A DNA stretch of 64,000 nt, from assembly GCF_004025965.2 (NCBI RefSeq), contig NZ_SAYU02000014.1, forward strand, positions 1 through 64,000. Direction: 5' to 3'. Shown piece after piece: positions 53,307-61,030 of the stretch. Each line of letters starts with the position of its first letter. Positions within the stretch are counted from its first letter, which is position 1. A program made the translations under genes and the position numbers. The DNA is from Phycicoccus flavus (lineage in GTDB: Bacteria > Actinomycetota > Actinomycetes > Actinomycetales > Dermatophilaceae). The notes under the pieces are model-generated. The model was not told where the DNA came from. It was given only the letters and a program-made list of their open reading frames with translations, and made no database searches.

Positions 53307-54311
53307 GTGACCCCGACGACCGTCGCCCGCCCCCGCCCGACCCCATCCCCGCCGTCCGCCGAGCACCCGGTGGCGATCGTCGCCGGCGCCTCCCGCGGCC
53401 TCGGCCTCGAGATCTCCCGCGTCCTCGTCGCCCGCGGCTGGCGGGTGCACGGCCTGGCCCGCGACGGCGCCGAGCTGGACCGTGCCGTCGCGGCCGTCGG
53501 CGGACCCGACGGCGCCTACGTGCCGCACGTCGCCGACGTGCGCGACCCCGACCGCGTCGCCGCCGTCGTCGACGCCGTGCTCGGTGAAGACGGCCGGGTC
53601 GACGCCGCCTTCCACGTCGCGGGCGTCATCGAGGTGGGCGGCATCGAGGGGGTCACCCTCGGCCACGTCCACGAGGCGGTCGACACCATGCTCTACGGCC
53701 CGCTGCACCTCGCGCTTGCGGTGCTGCCCGCCATGCGCGAGCGGGGGGTCGGGCGCATCGGCGTCGTCGCGAGCGTCGGCGGGCTCGTCGCGGTGCCGCG
53801 GCTCCTGCCCTACTGCGTCGCGAAGTTCGGGGCCGTCGGGCTCGCGGAGGGGCTGGCCGCCGAGCTCGCCGGGACCGGGGTCACCGCGACGTCGGTCACC
53901 CCGTGGCTCATGCGCACCGGCGGCCACGTGCACGCGCGCTTCACCGGCGACGCCCCGGTCGACCACGCGTGGTTCTCCGCGGGTGCCTCCCTGCCGGGCG
54001 TCAGCCTCCCGGTCGACCGCGCCGCCCGCCGCATCGTCGACGGCGTCCTGGCCGGCCGTCCGACCGTCGGCACCTCGCCCTACGTGGCGCTGGCCCGCCG
54101 CGTCCACGGAGTGGCGCCCGCGACGACCGTCCGCGCGATCGGCCTGGCCGCCCGGCTGCTGCCCGGCCGCGCGCCGGAGCGCGACTGGCGCCGGACGGAC
54201 GCGCCCGGGCCCGAGGGTGCCGCCGTGGCCCGACGCCACCCCTCGCGGGTGCGCGACGTGGTGACGACGCTGGGACGGCGGGCCGCCCGCCGTCAGAACG
54301 AGCTCGGCTGA
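53307..54311 (+). CDS. Short-chain dehydrogenase/reductase, C-terminal extension
   Basis: 334 residues. SDR core: VAIVAGASRGLGLEI, FHVAGVIEVGG, VVASVGGLVAVPRLLPYCVAKFG (Ser/Tyr/Lys). A C-terminal extension of about 80 residues (ARRVHGVAPATTVRAIGLAARLLPGRAPER) is basic and partly amphipathic and might bind the membrane; the domain order is like other SDRs that act on lipids. GTG start. Converges on the DHFR-like gene. Confidence 0.87.
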   Translation: MTPTTVARPRPTPSPPSAEHPVAIVAGASRGLGLEISRVLVARGWRVHGLARDGAELDRAVAAVGGPDGAYVPHVADVRDPDRVAAVVDAVLGEDGRVDAAFHVAGVIEVGGIEGVTLGHVHEAVDTMLYGPLHLALAVLPAMRERGVGRIGVVASVGGLVAVPRLLPYCVAKFGAVGLAEGLAAELAGTGVTATSVTPWLMRTGGHVHARFTGDAPVDHAWFSAGASLPGVSLPVDRAARRIVDGVLAGRPTVGTSPYVALARRVHGVAPATTVRAIGLAARLLPGRAPERDWRRTDAPGPEGAAVARRHPSRVRDVVTTLGRRAARRQNELG

Positions 54312-54324
54312 ACGGCGCCGGCGG

Positions 54325-54891
54325 TCACGCCGGGTGGCGGACGGCGTGCCGGAGGAGGACGACGCCACTGTCGAACGCCCGCGACTCCAGCAGCTCGAGG
54401 TCCAGGTGTACACCCCGCGGGAGGGCGGGCTTGCCGCCGCCGACGAGCACGGGGCAGAGCACGAGCACGCACTCGTCGACGAGGCCGTGGCGGAACGCCT
54501 CCACGGCGATGCCGGCGCCGCCGATGCTCAGCCCGGCCTCGGAGGACTCCTTGAGGGTCCGCACGGCCTCGGGGTCGAAGCGCGCCTCGACCCTCGTGCG
54601 CGCCGTGCTCGGCTCGGTCAGCGTCGTCGAGTAGACGACCTTGTCGGTGTCCCGCCAGATGTCGGCGTACTCGCGGACCACGGCGGGCTCGTCGGCCAGC
54701 CAGTCGTCGTCCTCCCAGACCCGCATGGTCTCGTACATGCGGCGGCCGTAGAGCGAGGTCCCGATCCGCCGCTCGTGCTCGTTCCAGATCGCGTGCAGCT
54801 CCTCGTCCGGCACCGACCAGTCGAACCGGCCGTCCTCGTCCTCGAGGAAGCCGTCGAGGGAGACGTTCGCCGCGTAGACCAGCCTGCCCAT
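54325..54891 (-). CDS. DHFR/RibD-C family reductase
   Basis: 188 residues. Typical start MGRLVYAANVSLDGFLED, then TSLYGRRMYETM and the NADPH-binding GLSIGGAGIAVEAFRHGLVDEC, VLVGGGKPALP. This family is related to the RibD reductase domain and DHFR but mostly uncharacterised; it is not a true folA by motif. Cytoplasmic. ATG start. Confidence 0.9.
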   Translation of the reverse strand: MGRLVYAANVSLDGFLEDEDGRFDWSVPDEELHAIWNEHERRIGTSLYGRRMYETMRVWEDDDWLADEPAVVREYADIWRDTDKVVYSTTLTEPSTARTRVEARFDPEAVRTLKESSEAGLSIGGAGIAVEAFRHGLVDECVLVLCPVLVGGGKPALPRGVHLDLELLESRAFDSGVVLLRHAVRHPA

Positions 54892-55017
54892 GGGAGCCCT
54901 CCGCCCGGATGCCGCCGCCGGCCGCGGCGTGCCGCCCAGTCAACCGCATCGGGGGACCCCGCCGCCATGCACCGGGATCCCGGGCAGCGCTCCGGCCCGG
55001 GACCCCGGTACACGTCA

Positions 55018-55045
55018 GCGCCCCCTCCGCGAACGGAGGGGGCGC
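55018..55045. terminator. Strong 12-bp hairpin in non-coding DNA
   Basis: Arms GCGCCCCCTCCG and CGGAGGGGGCGC, perfectly complementary, loop CGAA. No T-tract. Both flanking genes start away from it, so it terminates neither; it may end an unannotated small RNA or sit in a 5' leader. Confidence 0.5.
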
Positions 55046-55168
55046 CGGTGTCGTTGGGTGGCCTACATCCCTGCAGTGCCGGCCAACGGGTGCCGAGCCG
55101 AACCCCCTGCGGTTCGCCCAGCGGCGGCGGCCCTGACCCCTGCAGTCCTGACCACCTCTGCGCTGTAC

Positions 55169-55188
55169 TTTACCTTCTCTTTACCTTC
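55169..55188. repeat. Direct repeats TTTACCTTC with 11-bp spacing
   Basis: Two exact copies, 55169-55177 and 55180-55188, one helical turn apart in a local AT-rich patch. This is the pattern used by regulators that bind one face of the helix in tandem (OmpR-type, SARP-type or BldC-like). It lies about 270 bp upstream of the LuxR response regulator gene. Confidence 0.55.
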
Positions 55189-55456
55189 GGTGACCACTGG
55201 CCGAACGGACGACCTTCCTCGGACGAACGGCCGGACCGCGCCAAGGTCCTGCGGCGCCGGGCCCGGGTGTCTAGCGTTTGTCCAGGCCGGTCCGGATCGC
55301 CGCCCCCCTGCACGTCGATCCGGGCCGGCCTTCGTCATGTCGCGGGACGGCGGCGTCGCCGGGGTCCCGGCCGGACGTGACCTCCTGATGCAGATGCACC
55401 AGACTCGCCCGGAGCGGCTGCGTCTACCGCGGCCGCCGGAGACGACGGAGGATCGG

Positions 55457-56158
55457 ATGACCGACCGTGGGAAGCGCGACATGACAACGGCTACCGAGGA
55501 AACCACCCGATCCGCGACGGACATCGTCTCCGTCGTGATCGTCGACGACCACCTGCTCGTCGCGGACTCGCTCGCCTCCGCCCTGGCGGCGAGCGACCGC
55601 ATCGACGTCGTGGCGGTCGCCGCCACCTGCGCCGAGGGCGCCGCGGCGGTCGGGCGCCTCAACCCGACGGTGTGCCTGCTGGACCAGCGGCTGCCGGACG
55701 GCACCGGGACCGACCTCATCCCCCGCCTGCGGGCGGCGAGCCCGGACACCAAGGTCGTCCTCGTCACCGGCGACGACAGCGTCGACGTCCTCCGTCTGGC
55801 CCTGGAGGCCGGCGCGACGGGCGTGGTCAACAAGGGGCGCCGGGCGCGGGCGCTCCTCGACGCGGTGCTGCACGCCGCCGAGGGCACCCTCGTCCTGGCG
55901 CCCGAGGACGTGCTGCGCCTCCTCCCCACGCCGGGGGGCGGCCTGCCCGCCCTCGGTCACGACCTGACCCCCCGCGAGCGGGAGGTCCTCCGCCTCCTCG
56001 TGCGGGCGCGCTCCACCCGCGAGATCGCGGCCGAGCTCGTCATCTCGCACGCGACGGCCCGCAACCACATCCAGGCGGTCATCACCAAGCTCGGCGCGCA
56101 CACCAAGCTGGAGGCGGTCACCATCGCCGTCCGCGAGAACATCGTGAGCGGGCCGTGA
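55457..56158 (+). CDS. NarL/LuxR-family response regulator
   Basis: 233 residues. Receiver domain about 28-145: VVIVDDHLLVADSL (acidic pair), phospho-acceptor aspartate in CLLDQRLPDG, VLVTGDDS and VVNKGRR (conserved lysine). A C-terminal LuxR HTH starts near 170: LTPREREVLRLLVRARSTREIAAELVI, then HATARNHIQAVITKLG. Start ATG 6 bases after GGAG; a second in-frame ATG follows 11 codons later. With the receiver protein and the kinase just downstream it forms a probable two-component set. Confidence 0.92.
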   Translation: MTDRGKRDMTTATEETTRSATDIVSVVIVDDHLLVADSLASALAASDRIDVVAVAATCAEGAAAVGRLNPTVCLLDQRLPDGTGTDLIPRLRAASPDTKVVLVTGDDSVDVLRLALEAGATGVVNKGRRARALLDAVLHAAEGTLVLAPEDVLRLLPTPGGGLPALGHDLTPREREVLRLLVRARSTREIAAELVISHATARNHIQAVITKLGAHTKLEAVTIAVRENIVSGP

Positions 56159-56201
56159 GACGCGCCGGGCTCCGGGCCCCGACGCCGCGGGGGCGAGGCC
56201 G

Positions 56202-56573
56202 GTGACGACGGCCGTCACCCCCCGGCGCGTCCTCCTCTGCGACGACCAGGCGGAGGTCCGCGAGTCGCTGCGCGTCGTCCTCGCCGACCTGCCCGGCCTC
56301 GACGTCACGGCCGAGGCGGCGACCGGCCCCGAGTGCCTCGCCGCCCTGGACGCGAACGCCGTCGACGTCGTCGTCCTCGACGTCGCCCTGCCCGGCGGTG
56401 GGGCCGGCCTCGCCGCCGAGATCCGCCGGCGACGGCCCGACGTGCGGATCGTCGTGTTCTCGGCCCACGTCGAGGAACGGGTCCAGCGCGAGATGCTCGC
56501 CGCCGGCGCCGACGTGTTCGTGCCCAAGACCGGCCGCCTCGCCCCGCTGCGCGAGGCCCTGTCCGCGCCCTGA
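56202..56573 (+). CDS. Single-domain response regulator (receiver only)
   Basis: 123 residues comprising only a CheY-like receiver: VLLCDDQAEVRESL, acceptor aspartate in VVVLDVALPGGG, VVFSAHVEER and VFVPKTGR. All phosphorylation residues are present but no output domain follows, so it may act as a phosphate sink, a shuttle or a partner-binding switch. GTG start, 43 bp after the LuxR regulator and 91 bp before the kinase gene, all on one strand. Confidence 0.9.
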   Translation: MTTAVTPRRVLLCDDQAEVRESLRVVLADLPGLDVTAEAATGPECLAALDANAVDVVVLDVALPGGGAGLAAEIRRRRPDVRIVVFSAHVEERVQREMLAAGADVFVPKTGRLAPLREALSAP

Positions 56574-56664
56574 CCGCGGCCCCACCTGCGCCACCCACCC
56601 TTCCCGGGCGGGTCGTGTCGTCCTAGCATGACGACGCGGCGACCGTGCGGGAGAAGGGGACACC

Positions 56665-57789
56665 ATGGCCGACGACGCCCGGAGCGGCGCCGGGAGCGAT
56701 GGCGCCCTGTCGCCCGGGTCCGGGAGGGCGGCCGCGGCACGGCCCGACGCGACCTCGGCCCCCTCCGGTGACACCGGCGGGCCGTCCGACCGTGCCCGCC
56801 TGACCGAGCGCCGGTACCTCGAGATCCTCGACGCCATCGACCAGGGCGTCGTCGAGACGGGCCCCACCGGCACGTTCGTCGTCGTCAACGAGGCCTTCGC
56901 CCGGATGCTCGGGTACGACGACACCGCCGCCTTCCTGGCCGAGGTGTCGACCTCTGCCGACCTCTACGTCCACGGCCGGGACCGGGACCTGCTGGTGAGC
57001 CGCGTCGCGACGCACGGTCCGCGCAGCGCGGAGCTCGAGCTGCGGCACCGGGACGGCGGGACCGTCTGGGTGCGCGCGCGCGTGTCGCCGGCCCGGTCCG
57101 AGAGCGGCGGGCTGCTGGGGCTGCGGGCCGTCGTCGAGGACATCACCGAGGAGCGGGTGGCCGACCGGCGCCGTCGCGAGGCCGACGAGCTGGTCGAGGA
57201 GCGGGAGAGGCGGCTCCTCGCCGAGGCCGTCCACGACGAGCCGCTGCAGCTCGTCGTCGCCGCCATCCTGCGCCTGGACGGTATGGAGCCGCGCCTCCCG
57301 CCGGAGCTCGTCGAACCGGTGGAGCACGTCGTGTCCCTGCTCGAGCAGACGGTGGAGGGGCTCCGGGACCTCGTCGTCGCGCTCCGGCCGCCGGACTTCA
57401 CCGAGGGCCTCGGGCCCGTGCTCGCCGTCCTCGCCGACGGGCTGTTCCGGGGGACGGAGACGACCGTGCAGGTGACCGGGGGCCCGCACGTCCCCCTGCA
57501 CCCGGACATGAAGGTGCTGGCCTACCGGATCCTGCGGGAGGCGCTGTTCAACGCCCGCAAGCACGCGTCCGCGCGCCGGGTCGAGGTGACCCTGGACGTC
57601 CGTCCGTCGACGCTCGTCCTGTCGGTCTCGGACGACGGCGTCGGCGGGGCCGTCTCCGCCGCGGATCCCGGCCACCTCGGGCTGTCGACGATGCAGGCGC
57701 GCGCCGAGACCCTCGGAGGCACGCTGCGCATCGACAGCCCGGCGTCCGGCGGCACACGGGTCGAGCTGACGATCCCCCGTCGGGACTGA
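56665..57789 (+). CDS. PAS-domain sensor histidine kinase (HisKA_3/NarX-type)
   Basis: 374 residues, no TM segment, so a cytoplasmic sensor. After a disordered 45 residues, a PAS domain (about 48-165; YLEILDAIDQGVVETGPTGT, VVEDITEERVAD) precedes the dimerisation helix with phospho-histidine in AEAVHDEPLQLVVAAI. The ATPase domain has REALFNARKHASA (N box), VSDDGVGG (G1) and GLSTMQARAETLGG (G2). This kinase class pairs with NarL/LuxR regulators, like the one upstream. ATG after GAGAAGGGG. Confidence 0.93.
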   Translation: MADDARSGAGSDGALSPGSGRAAAARPDATSAPSGDTGGPSDRARLTERRYLEILDAIDQGVVETGPTGTFVVVNEAFARMLGYDDTAAFLAEVSTSADLYVHGRDRDLLVSRVATHGPRSAELELRHRDGGTVWVRARVSPARSESGGLLGLRAVVEDITEERVADRRRREADELVEERERRLLAEAVHDEPLQLVVAAILRLDGMEPRLPPELVEPVEHVVSLLEQTVEGLRDLVVALRPPDFTEGLGPVLAVLADGLFRGTETTVQVTGGPHVPLHPDMKVLAYRILREALFNARKHASARRVEVTLDVRPSTLVLSVSDDGVGGAVSAADPGHLGLSTMQARAETLGGTLRIDSPASGGTRVELTIPRRD

Positions 57790-58541
57790 CCGCCGGCCAC
57801 GGGCCGCCGGGGTGGGTCAGGTGCATCAGGTGCGGTAGGGGCCGATGAGTCTGTCGCGCGCGGGTGCGCTCGACGACGATGGAGGCGCGGCACCGGTCCC
57901 TGCACCCCAACCCCCTGCTACGGGGTGACGGGACCGGCTCGGTCGGCACGAGGGGACCGGACGGAGACGGCGGTCGAAAAGTGTGCCGCCGCGGCACCCG
58001 TCCGGGCGACAGTCCCTCGGGTCGACCGCGGTGGGGCTCCCGGCGCGGTTCGGTGCGCCGGGGGCTCCGCCGGCCGGTGTCGAGCCGCGACGCCCGGGCC
58101 GGGCTCCGCCCCCGGCCCGGGCACCGTGTCCGCCGGCGGACGTGGGCGCGCTGGATCCCGACCAACGGGTCAGGCCCGTGCCCCCCGCACCACGAGAACC
58201 GCTCCCGCGGCGGCCGTGCTGGCCCGCACCCGCCCGCCGCGACGGCGGCCGGACATCCGGCCCCGGCGACGCCGGACCGATGGGCGGCCCTGACCAGACC
58301 CGGCGGGCGGCGCTGCGGACTCGTGCGGATGCAGCCCGGTGCAGACGGGTTCGTTCTCGCCCGTCCGTGGATCGGCCGGGGCCGTGCTCGACATCCCGGT
58401 CCCGACGTCTCCTCACGCCGACGTGCCGCCGGTCGCCGGGCCGGCCCTCCACTCCCGGGCAGGGGTTGACAGGGGTGATGGGCGGGGTTGATGATACAAG
58501 CCGTCTCACTGTGAGACGCATTGTCGCAGATGAGGTCCGCC
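57790..58541. other. Long non-coding stretch before the cupin operon
   Basis: About 750 bp with no supported gene. Frames open on both strands here have no start with a ribosome site, no recognisable motif and no third-position bias. It is rich in short GC palindromes (GGGCCGGGCTCCGCCCC-type runs near 58098) but has no long repeat. A promoter and operator lie at its right end. It may be a decayed gene or an untranslated RNA region. Confidence 0.55.
58466..58518 (+). promoter_or_regulatory. Promoter and 17-bp palindromic operator of the cupin operon
   Basis: TTGACA at 58466-58471 with a downstream TGATGATACA as -10 region (exact hexamer uncertain), then CGTCTCA-CTG-TGAGACG, a perfect 17-bp inverted repeat at 58502-58518 over or just after the transcription start. 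A regulator bound there would block initiation; the TetR gene at the end of this four-gene set is the likeliest candidate. Confidence 0.65.
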
Positions 58542-58997
58542 ATGACAGTCACGCTCACCACGCCGACCGAGGGCGAGACCATCGCCGCGGGCCCGGTGAG
58601 GTTCCGGGTCCTGGAGGACGGCGTCGGCGTCGGGGGCCGCTTCGGGGTCGCCGAGTGCGTCCTCGCCCCCGGCTGGCCCGGGCCGCCTCAGCACGTGCAC
58701 CGTGAGCACGACGAGACCTTCTACGTCGTGGCGGGGTCGGTCCGCTTCACCAGCGGTGCCGACCACCTGACGGCTCCGGCCGGCAGCCTGGTCACCGCGC
58801 CGGTCGGCGACCCGCACACCTTCGGGAACGCCGACCCGGCGACGCCCGCGACGCTGCTGTGCACGGTGACCCCGGAGCGCTATCTCGGCTACTTCCGCGA
58901 CCTGGCGGACCTGCGGCCCGGCCCGGACGGCGCGCTCGTCCCGGCCGAGGTGCTCGAGGTGATGGCCCGCTACGCCACCGAGCCCTACCGGGGCTGA
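58542..58997 (+). CDS. Cupin-domain protein
   Basis: 151 residues, single cupin barrel: PPQHVHREHDETFYVVAGSVRF holds the two histidines and glutamate of motif 1, and GDPHTFGNAD the last histidine of motif 2, so a metal site is intact. Related proteins include quercetinase-like dioxygenases, but the substrate is unknown. The ATG is preceded by GAGG at 6 bases; an in-frame ATG 12 bases upstream is less well placed. First of four same-strand genes behind a palindromic operator. Confidence 0.87.
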   Translation: MTVTLTTPTEGETIAAGPVRFRVLEDGVGVGGRFGVAECVLAPGWPGPPQHVHREHDETFYVVAGSVRFTSGADHLTAPAGSLVTAPVGDPHTFGNADPATPATLLCTVTPERYLGYFRDLADLRPGPDGALVPAEVLEVMARYATEPYRG

Positions 58998-59025
58998 TCC
59001 ACCCACCACGAGAGGCAGACACCCC

Positions 59026-59478
59026 ATGAGTCATCCCACGAGCCGGTCCGCCGTCGACGCCACCGGCACGACGCCGCCGCTCGCCGGCGTCCACCACCTC
59101 GGCCTCACCGTGCGCGACGTCGACCACAGCGAGCGGTGGTACGGCGACGTCCTCGGCATGGTCCGGGCGTTCGTCGAGCCGCACCCCACCGGCGGCGGGT
59201 ACACCGTGGTCATGATGCGGCCGGGCGCCGCGCTCTTCCTGGGGCTCGACCACCACCCACGGGCCGACCGGCTCCCCTTCGACGCACGGCGGACGGGCCT
59301 GGACCACCTCGCCCTCCGCGTCGAGGAGCGTGGCGACGTCGACGCCTGGGCCGCGCACCTCGACGCGCTCGACGTGCCGCGCGAGGCGGTGCACGAGAAC
59401 GCCGAGCCCGCCTTCGCGTCGGTGCTCGTGCACGACCCGGACGGCGTCCCCATCGAGCTCTTCTGGTCGGCCGCCTGA
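59026..59478 (+). CDS. VOC (glyoxalase/dioxygenase fold) protein
   Basis: 150 residues with two beta-alpha-beta-beta-beta repeats: GVHHLGLTVRDVDHSERWYGDVLGM and GLDHLALRVEERGD, then VHDPDGVPIELFW. His, His and Glu positions fit the metal ligands of the vicinal oxygen chelate superfamily. It may be a glyoxalase, a dioxygenase or a fosfomycin-type resistance protein; I cannot tell. ATG start; its stop overlaps the next start (TGATG). Confidence 0.88.
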   Translation: MSHPTSRSAVDATGTTPPLAGVHHLGLTVRDVDHSERWYGDVLGMVRAFVEPHPTGGGYTVVMMRPGAALFLGLDHHPRADRLPFDARRTGLDHLALRVEERGDVDAWAAHLDALDVPREAVHENAEPAFASVLVHDPDGVPIELFWSAA

Positions 59479-59954
59479 TGGTGGCCGACGTCCCGCTGCC
59501 CACGCGGGCCGGGGTCCGCCCGCGCACGACGACCTGCCTGCCGCACTCGCAGCTCGACCAGCAGCCCGAGGACGACGGCGTGCTGACCGCCGTCCTGGAC
59601 CGCGCAGGGTCGTGGCCGCACGTGGGCCGGCAGCCCTCGCGCATCGCGGTGCCGGGCTCGCGCGCGCTCGTGGTGACCTCCGAGGGGGACGTCGGTCCTC
59701 CCGAGGCGTTCATGGTCGGCCGTGAGTTCTGCCACGGCCACGCCGGGGGCGACCACAGCCTCCACGTCACGCTCCCGGTCGAGGTGGCGCGGGCCGCGAC
59801 CCTCGCCGGGTGGGCCGAGCCGCACTACCTCGTGCACGAAGGCCAGGCGCCGCCGACGGTCGTCATGCTCTACGCGCCGCGGGACGACGAGGAGCAGTCG
59901 GTGGTCCGCGGGCTGGTGCGGAGGTCCTACGAGTTCGCGCTCACCGGCGAGTAG
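59478..59954 (+). CDS. Luciferase-domain (PF17648-like) protein
   Basis: 158 residues. The C-terminal part reads SLHVTLPVEVA, GWAEPHYLVHEGQ, VMLYAPRDDEEQ and a final helix, which is the domain first noted in a luciferase-associated family. It is not the bacterial LuxAB fold and is of unknown function. Its ATG overlaps the VOC stop, so the two are coupled. Cytoplasmic. Confidence 0.78.
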   Translation: MVADVPLPTRAGVRPRTTTCLPHSQLDQQPEDDGVLTAVLDRAGSWPHVGRQPSRIAVPGSRALVVTSEGDVGPPEAFMVGREFCHGHAGGDHSLHVTLPVEVARAATLAGWAEPHYLVHEGQAPPTVVMLYAPRDDEEQSVVRGLVRRSYEFALTGE

Positions 59955-59965
59955 CCTGGGCGGCC

Positions 59966-60589
59966 ATGTCGACGGATCGGGCGGCCCGCAGGCCCAGTCC
60001 CAGAGAGCGCACCCAGCGCCTGCTGGAGGAGGCGGCCCGCGACCTGTTGCGGTCGGGAGCACCCCTGACGGTCCAGGCGGCCGCCGAGCTCGCCGGCGTC
60101 TCGCGGGCGACGGCCTACCGCTACTTCCCCAGCAACGAGGCCGTCGTCATGCACGCGACCATGCCGCTCGTCGCGGACGCAGACCAGCAGCTGGAGGTGC
60201 CCGACGCGGCATCCGAGGCCGACCCGGCAGCGGACCTGCCGGACCAGGCGTCGGCGTTGGTGCGGAGCATGGGGACCTGGGCGTTCGACCACGAGAACGA
60301 GCTGCGCACCCTGCTGCGGCTCTCCCTCGCGCCCGAGCGCGCCGGCACGAGCCCGCGGCGCGGCAACACCAACCGGGGCCGGTGGATCGCCCAGCTGCTC
60401 GAGGGCCTGCCCGACCACGTGTCCCCGGCGTCGCGCGAGCGGCTGGCCGTCGCCCTCGTCCCGCTCTTCGGGGCCGACGCGGTGGTGTGGAGCGCCGACA
60501 TCGCGCAGGTCGACCGCGACACCGCGCTCGACGTGATGGCGTGGATGGCAGCCGCCCTCGTCCGGGCGACCGTCGACGGCGACGCGTGA
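59966..60589 (+). CDS. TetR-family regulator
   Basis: 207 residues. HTH about 15-60: RTQRLLEEAARDLLRSG, VQAAAELAGVSRATAYRYFPS. The ligand domain is typical in length and unassigned. Last gene of the cupin-VOC-luciferase-domain set, 11 bp after its neighbour, so the operon would be autoregulated through the palindrome upstream of the cupin gene. ATG start. A tRNA terminator follows on the other strand. Confidence 0.9.
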   Translation: MSTDRAARRPSPRERTQRLLEEAARDLLRSGAPLTVQAAAELAGVSRATAYRYFPSNEAVVMHATMPLVADADQQLEVPDAASEADPAADLPDQASALVRSMGTWAFDHENELRTLLRLSLAPERAGTSPRRGNTNRGRWIAQLLEGLPDHVSPASRERLAVALVPLFGADAVVWSADIAQVDRDTALDVMAWMAAALVRATVDGDA

Positions 60590-60619
60590 CCCTCGCATCC
60601 GCCATGGATGGAGAGAGTG

Positions 60620-60657
60620 ACGGCCCCTGACCCGCGTCTCCGTAGGTCAGGGGCCGT
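60620..60657 (-). terminator. Terminator of the tRNA-Gly-Cys-Val operon
   Basis: Perfect 13-bp stem ACGGCCCCTGACC/GGTCAGGGGCCGT with a 12-nt loop, immediately after the encoded CCA of tRNA-Val. Arms match the terminator after the other tRNA-Val at 23.3 kb. It may also serve the convergent tetR gene. Confidence 0.85.
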
Positions 60658-60666
60658 TCGTCGTGG

Positions 60667-60738
60667 TGGGCGATACTGGGTTTGAACCAGTGACCTCTTC
60701 CGTGTCAAGGAAGCGCGCTACCACTGCGCCAATCGCCC
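60667..60738 (-). tRNA. tRNA-Val (anticodon GAC)
   Basis: Acceptor GGGCGAT/ATCGCCC, D-arm GGCGCAGTGGTAGCGC, anticodon stem CTTCC/GGAAG with loop TTGACAC (anticodon GAC), T-arm CTGGTTCAAACCCAG. Discriminator A with CCA encoded at 60664-60666. Last gene of the three-tRNA operon. Confidence 0.96.
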
Positions 60739-60754
60739 GAGGGGGTACTACTCG

Positions 60755-60825
60755 AGGTGGAGACGGGATTTGAACCCGTGTACGCGGCTTTGCAGGCCGC
60801 TGCCTCGCCTCTCGGCCACTCCACC
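60755..60825 (-). tRNA. tRNA-Cys (anticodon GCA)
   Basis: Acceptor GGTGGAG/CTCCACC, anticodon stem GCGGC/GCCGC with loop CTGCAAA (anticodon GCA), T-arm CGGGTTCAAATCCCG. Discriminator U, as required for cysteine identity. CCA is not encoded. Confidence 0.95.
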
Positions 60826-60847
60826 ATCGGGGGCGGCTAACCCTCCG

Positions 60848-60920
60848 AGCGGATGACCGGGTTCGAACCGGCGACCTCAACCTTGGCAAGGTTGCGCTCT
60901 ACCAACTGAGCTACATCCGC
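60848..60920 (-). tRNA. tRNA-Gly (anticodon GCC)
   Basis: Acceptor GCGGATG/CATCCGC, D-arm GCTCAGTTGGTAGAGC, anticodon stem CAACC/GGTTG with loop TTGCCAA (anticodon GCC), T-arm CCGGTTCGAACCCGG. Discriminator U, CCA not encoded. First gene of the operon. Confidence 0.96.
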
Positions 60921-60972
60921 GCGTCGCGCACCCGCTGGAACCTTCCGGCTCCCCCGTGTGGCGTGCTCCGAG

Positions 60973-61002
60973 ACAGTAGCCGATTCCGGCGGCGTTCTCC
61001 AA
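60973..61002 (-). promoter_or_regulatory. Probable promoter of the tRNA operon
   Basis: On the minus strand TTGGAG (61002-60997) and TACTGT (60978-60973) are spaced by 18 bp, a fair match to the vegetative sigma consensus, about 50 bp upstream of tRNA-Gly. Confidence 0.5.
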
Positions 61003-61030
61003 ACCGGGCGGGACCTCGGGGCGGCGCCCC

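Larger units (their letters stand above)
54892..55456. other. Non-coding stretch upstream of the LuxR regulator
   Basis: 565 bp without a supported gene. It holds a strong hairpin and a pair of direct repeats (listed separately) and ordinary promoter-like sequence (GTCTAGCGTTTG near 55268). AT content is locally higher around 55160-55190, as expected for a promoter or regulator-binding region. Frames crossing it lack coding bias. Confidence 0.6.

Noticed and set aside
55018-55140. Possible c-di-AMP (ydaO-type) or other riboswitch near the hairpin
   Set aside because: A strong stem is present but I could not find the conserved core of any riboswitch class I know.
58098-58125. GC-rich palindromes in the 58-kb gap as a replication or attachment site
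   Set aside because: Short GGGCCGGG-type symmetry is expected by chance at this base composition; no DnaA boxes or duplicated flanks seen.
57826-58521. 231-codon minus and 201-codon plus frames in the 58-kb gap
   Set aside because: No ribosome site, no motif, amino acid mix dominated by Arg/Gly/Pro/Ala and no codon-position bias; treated as non-coding.
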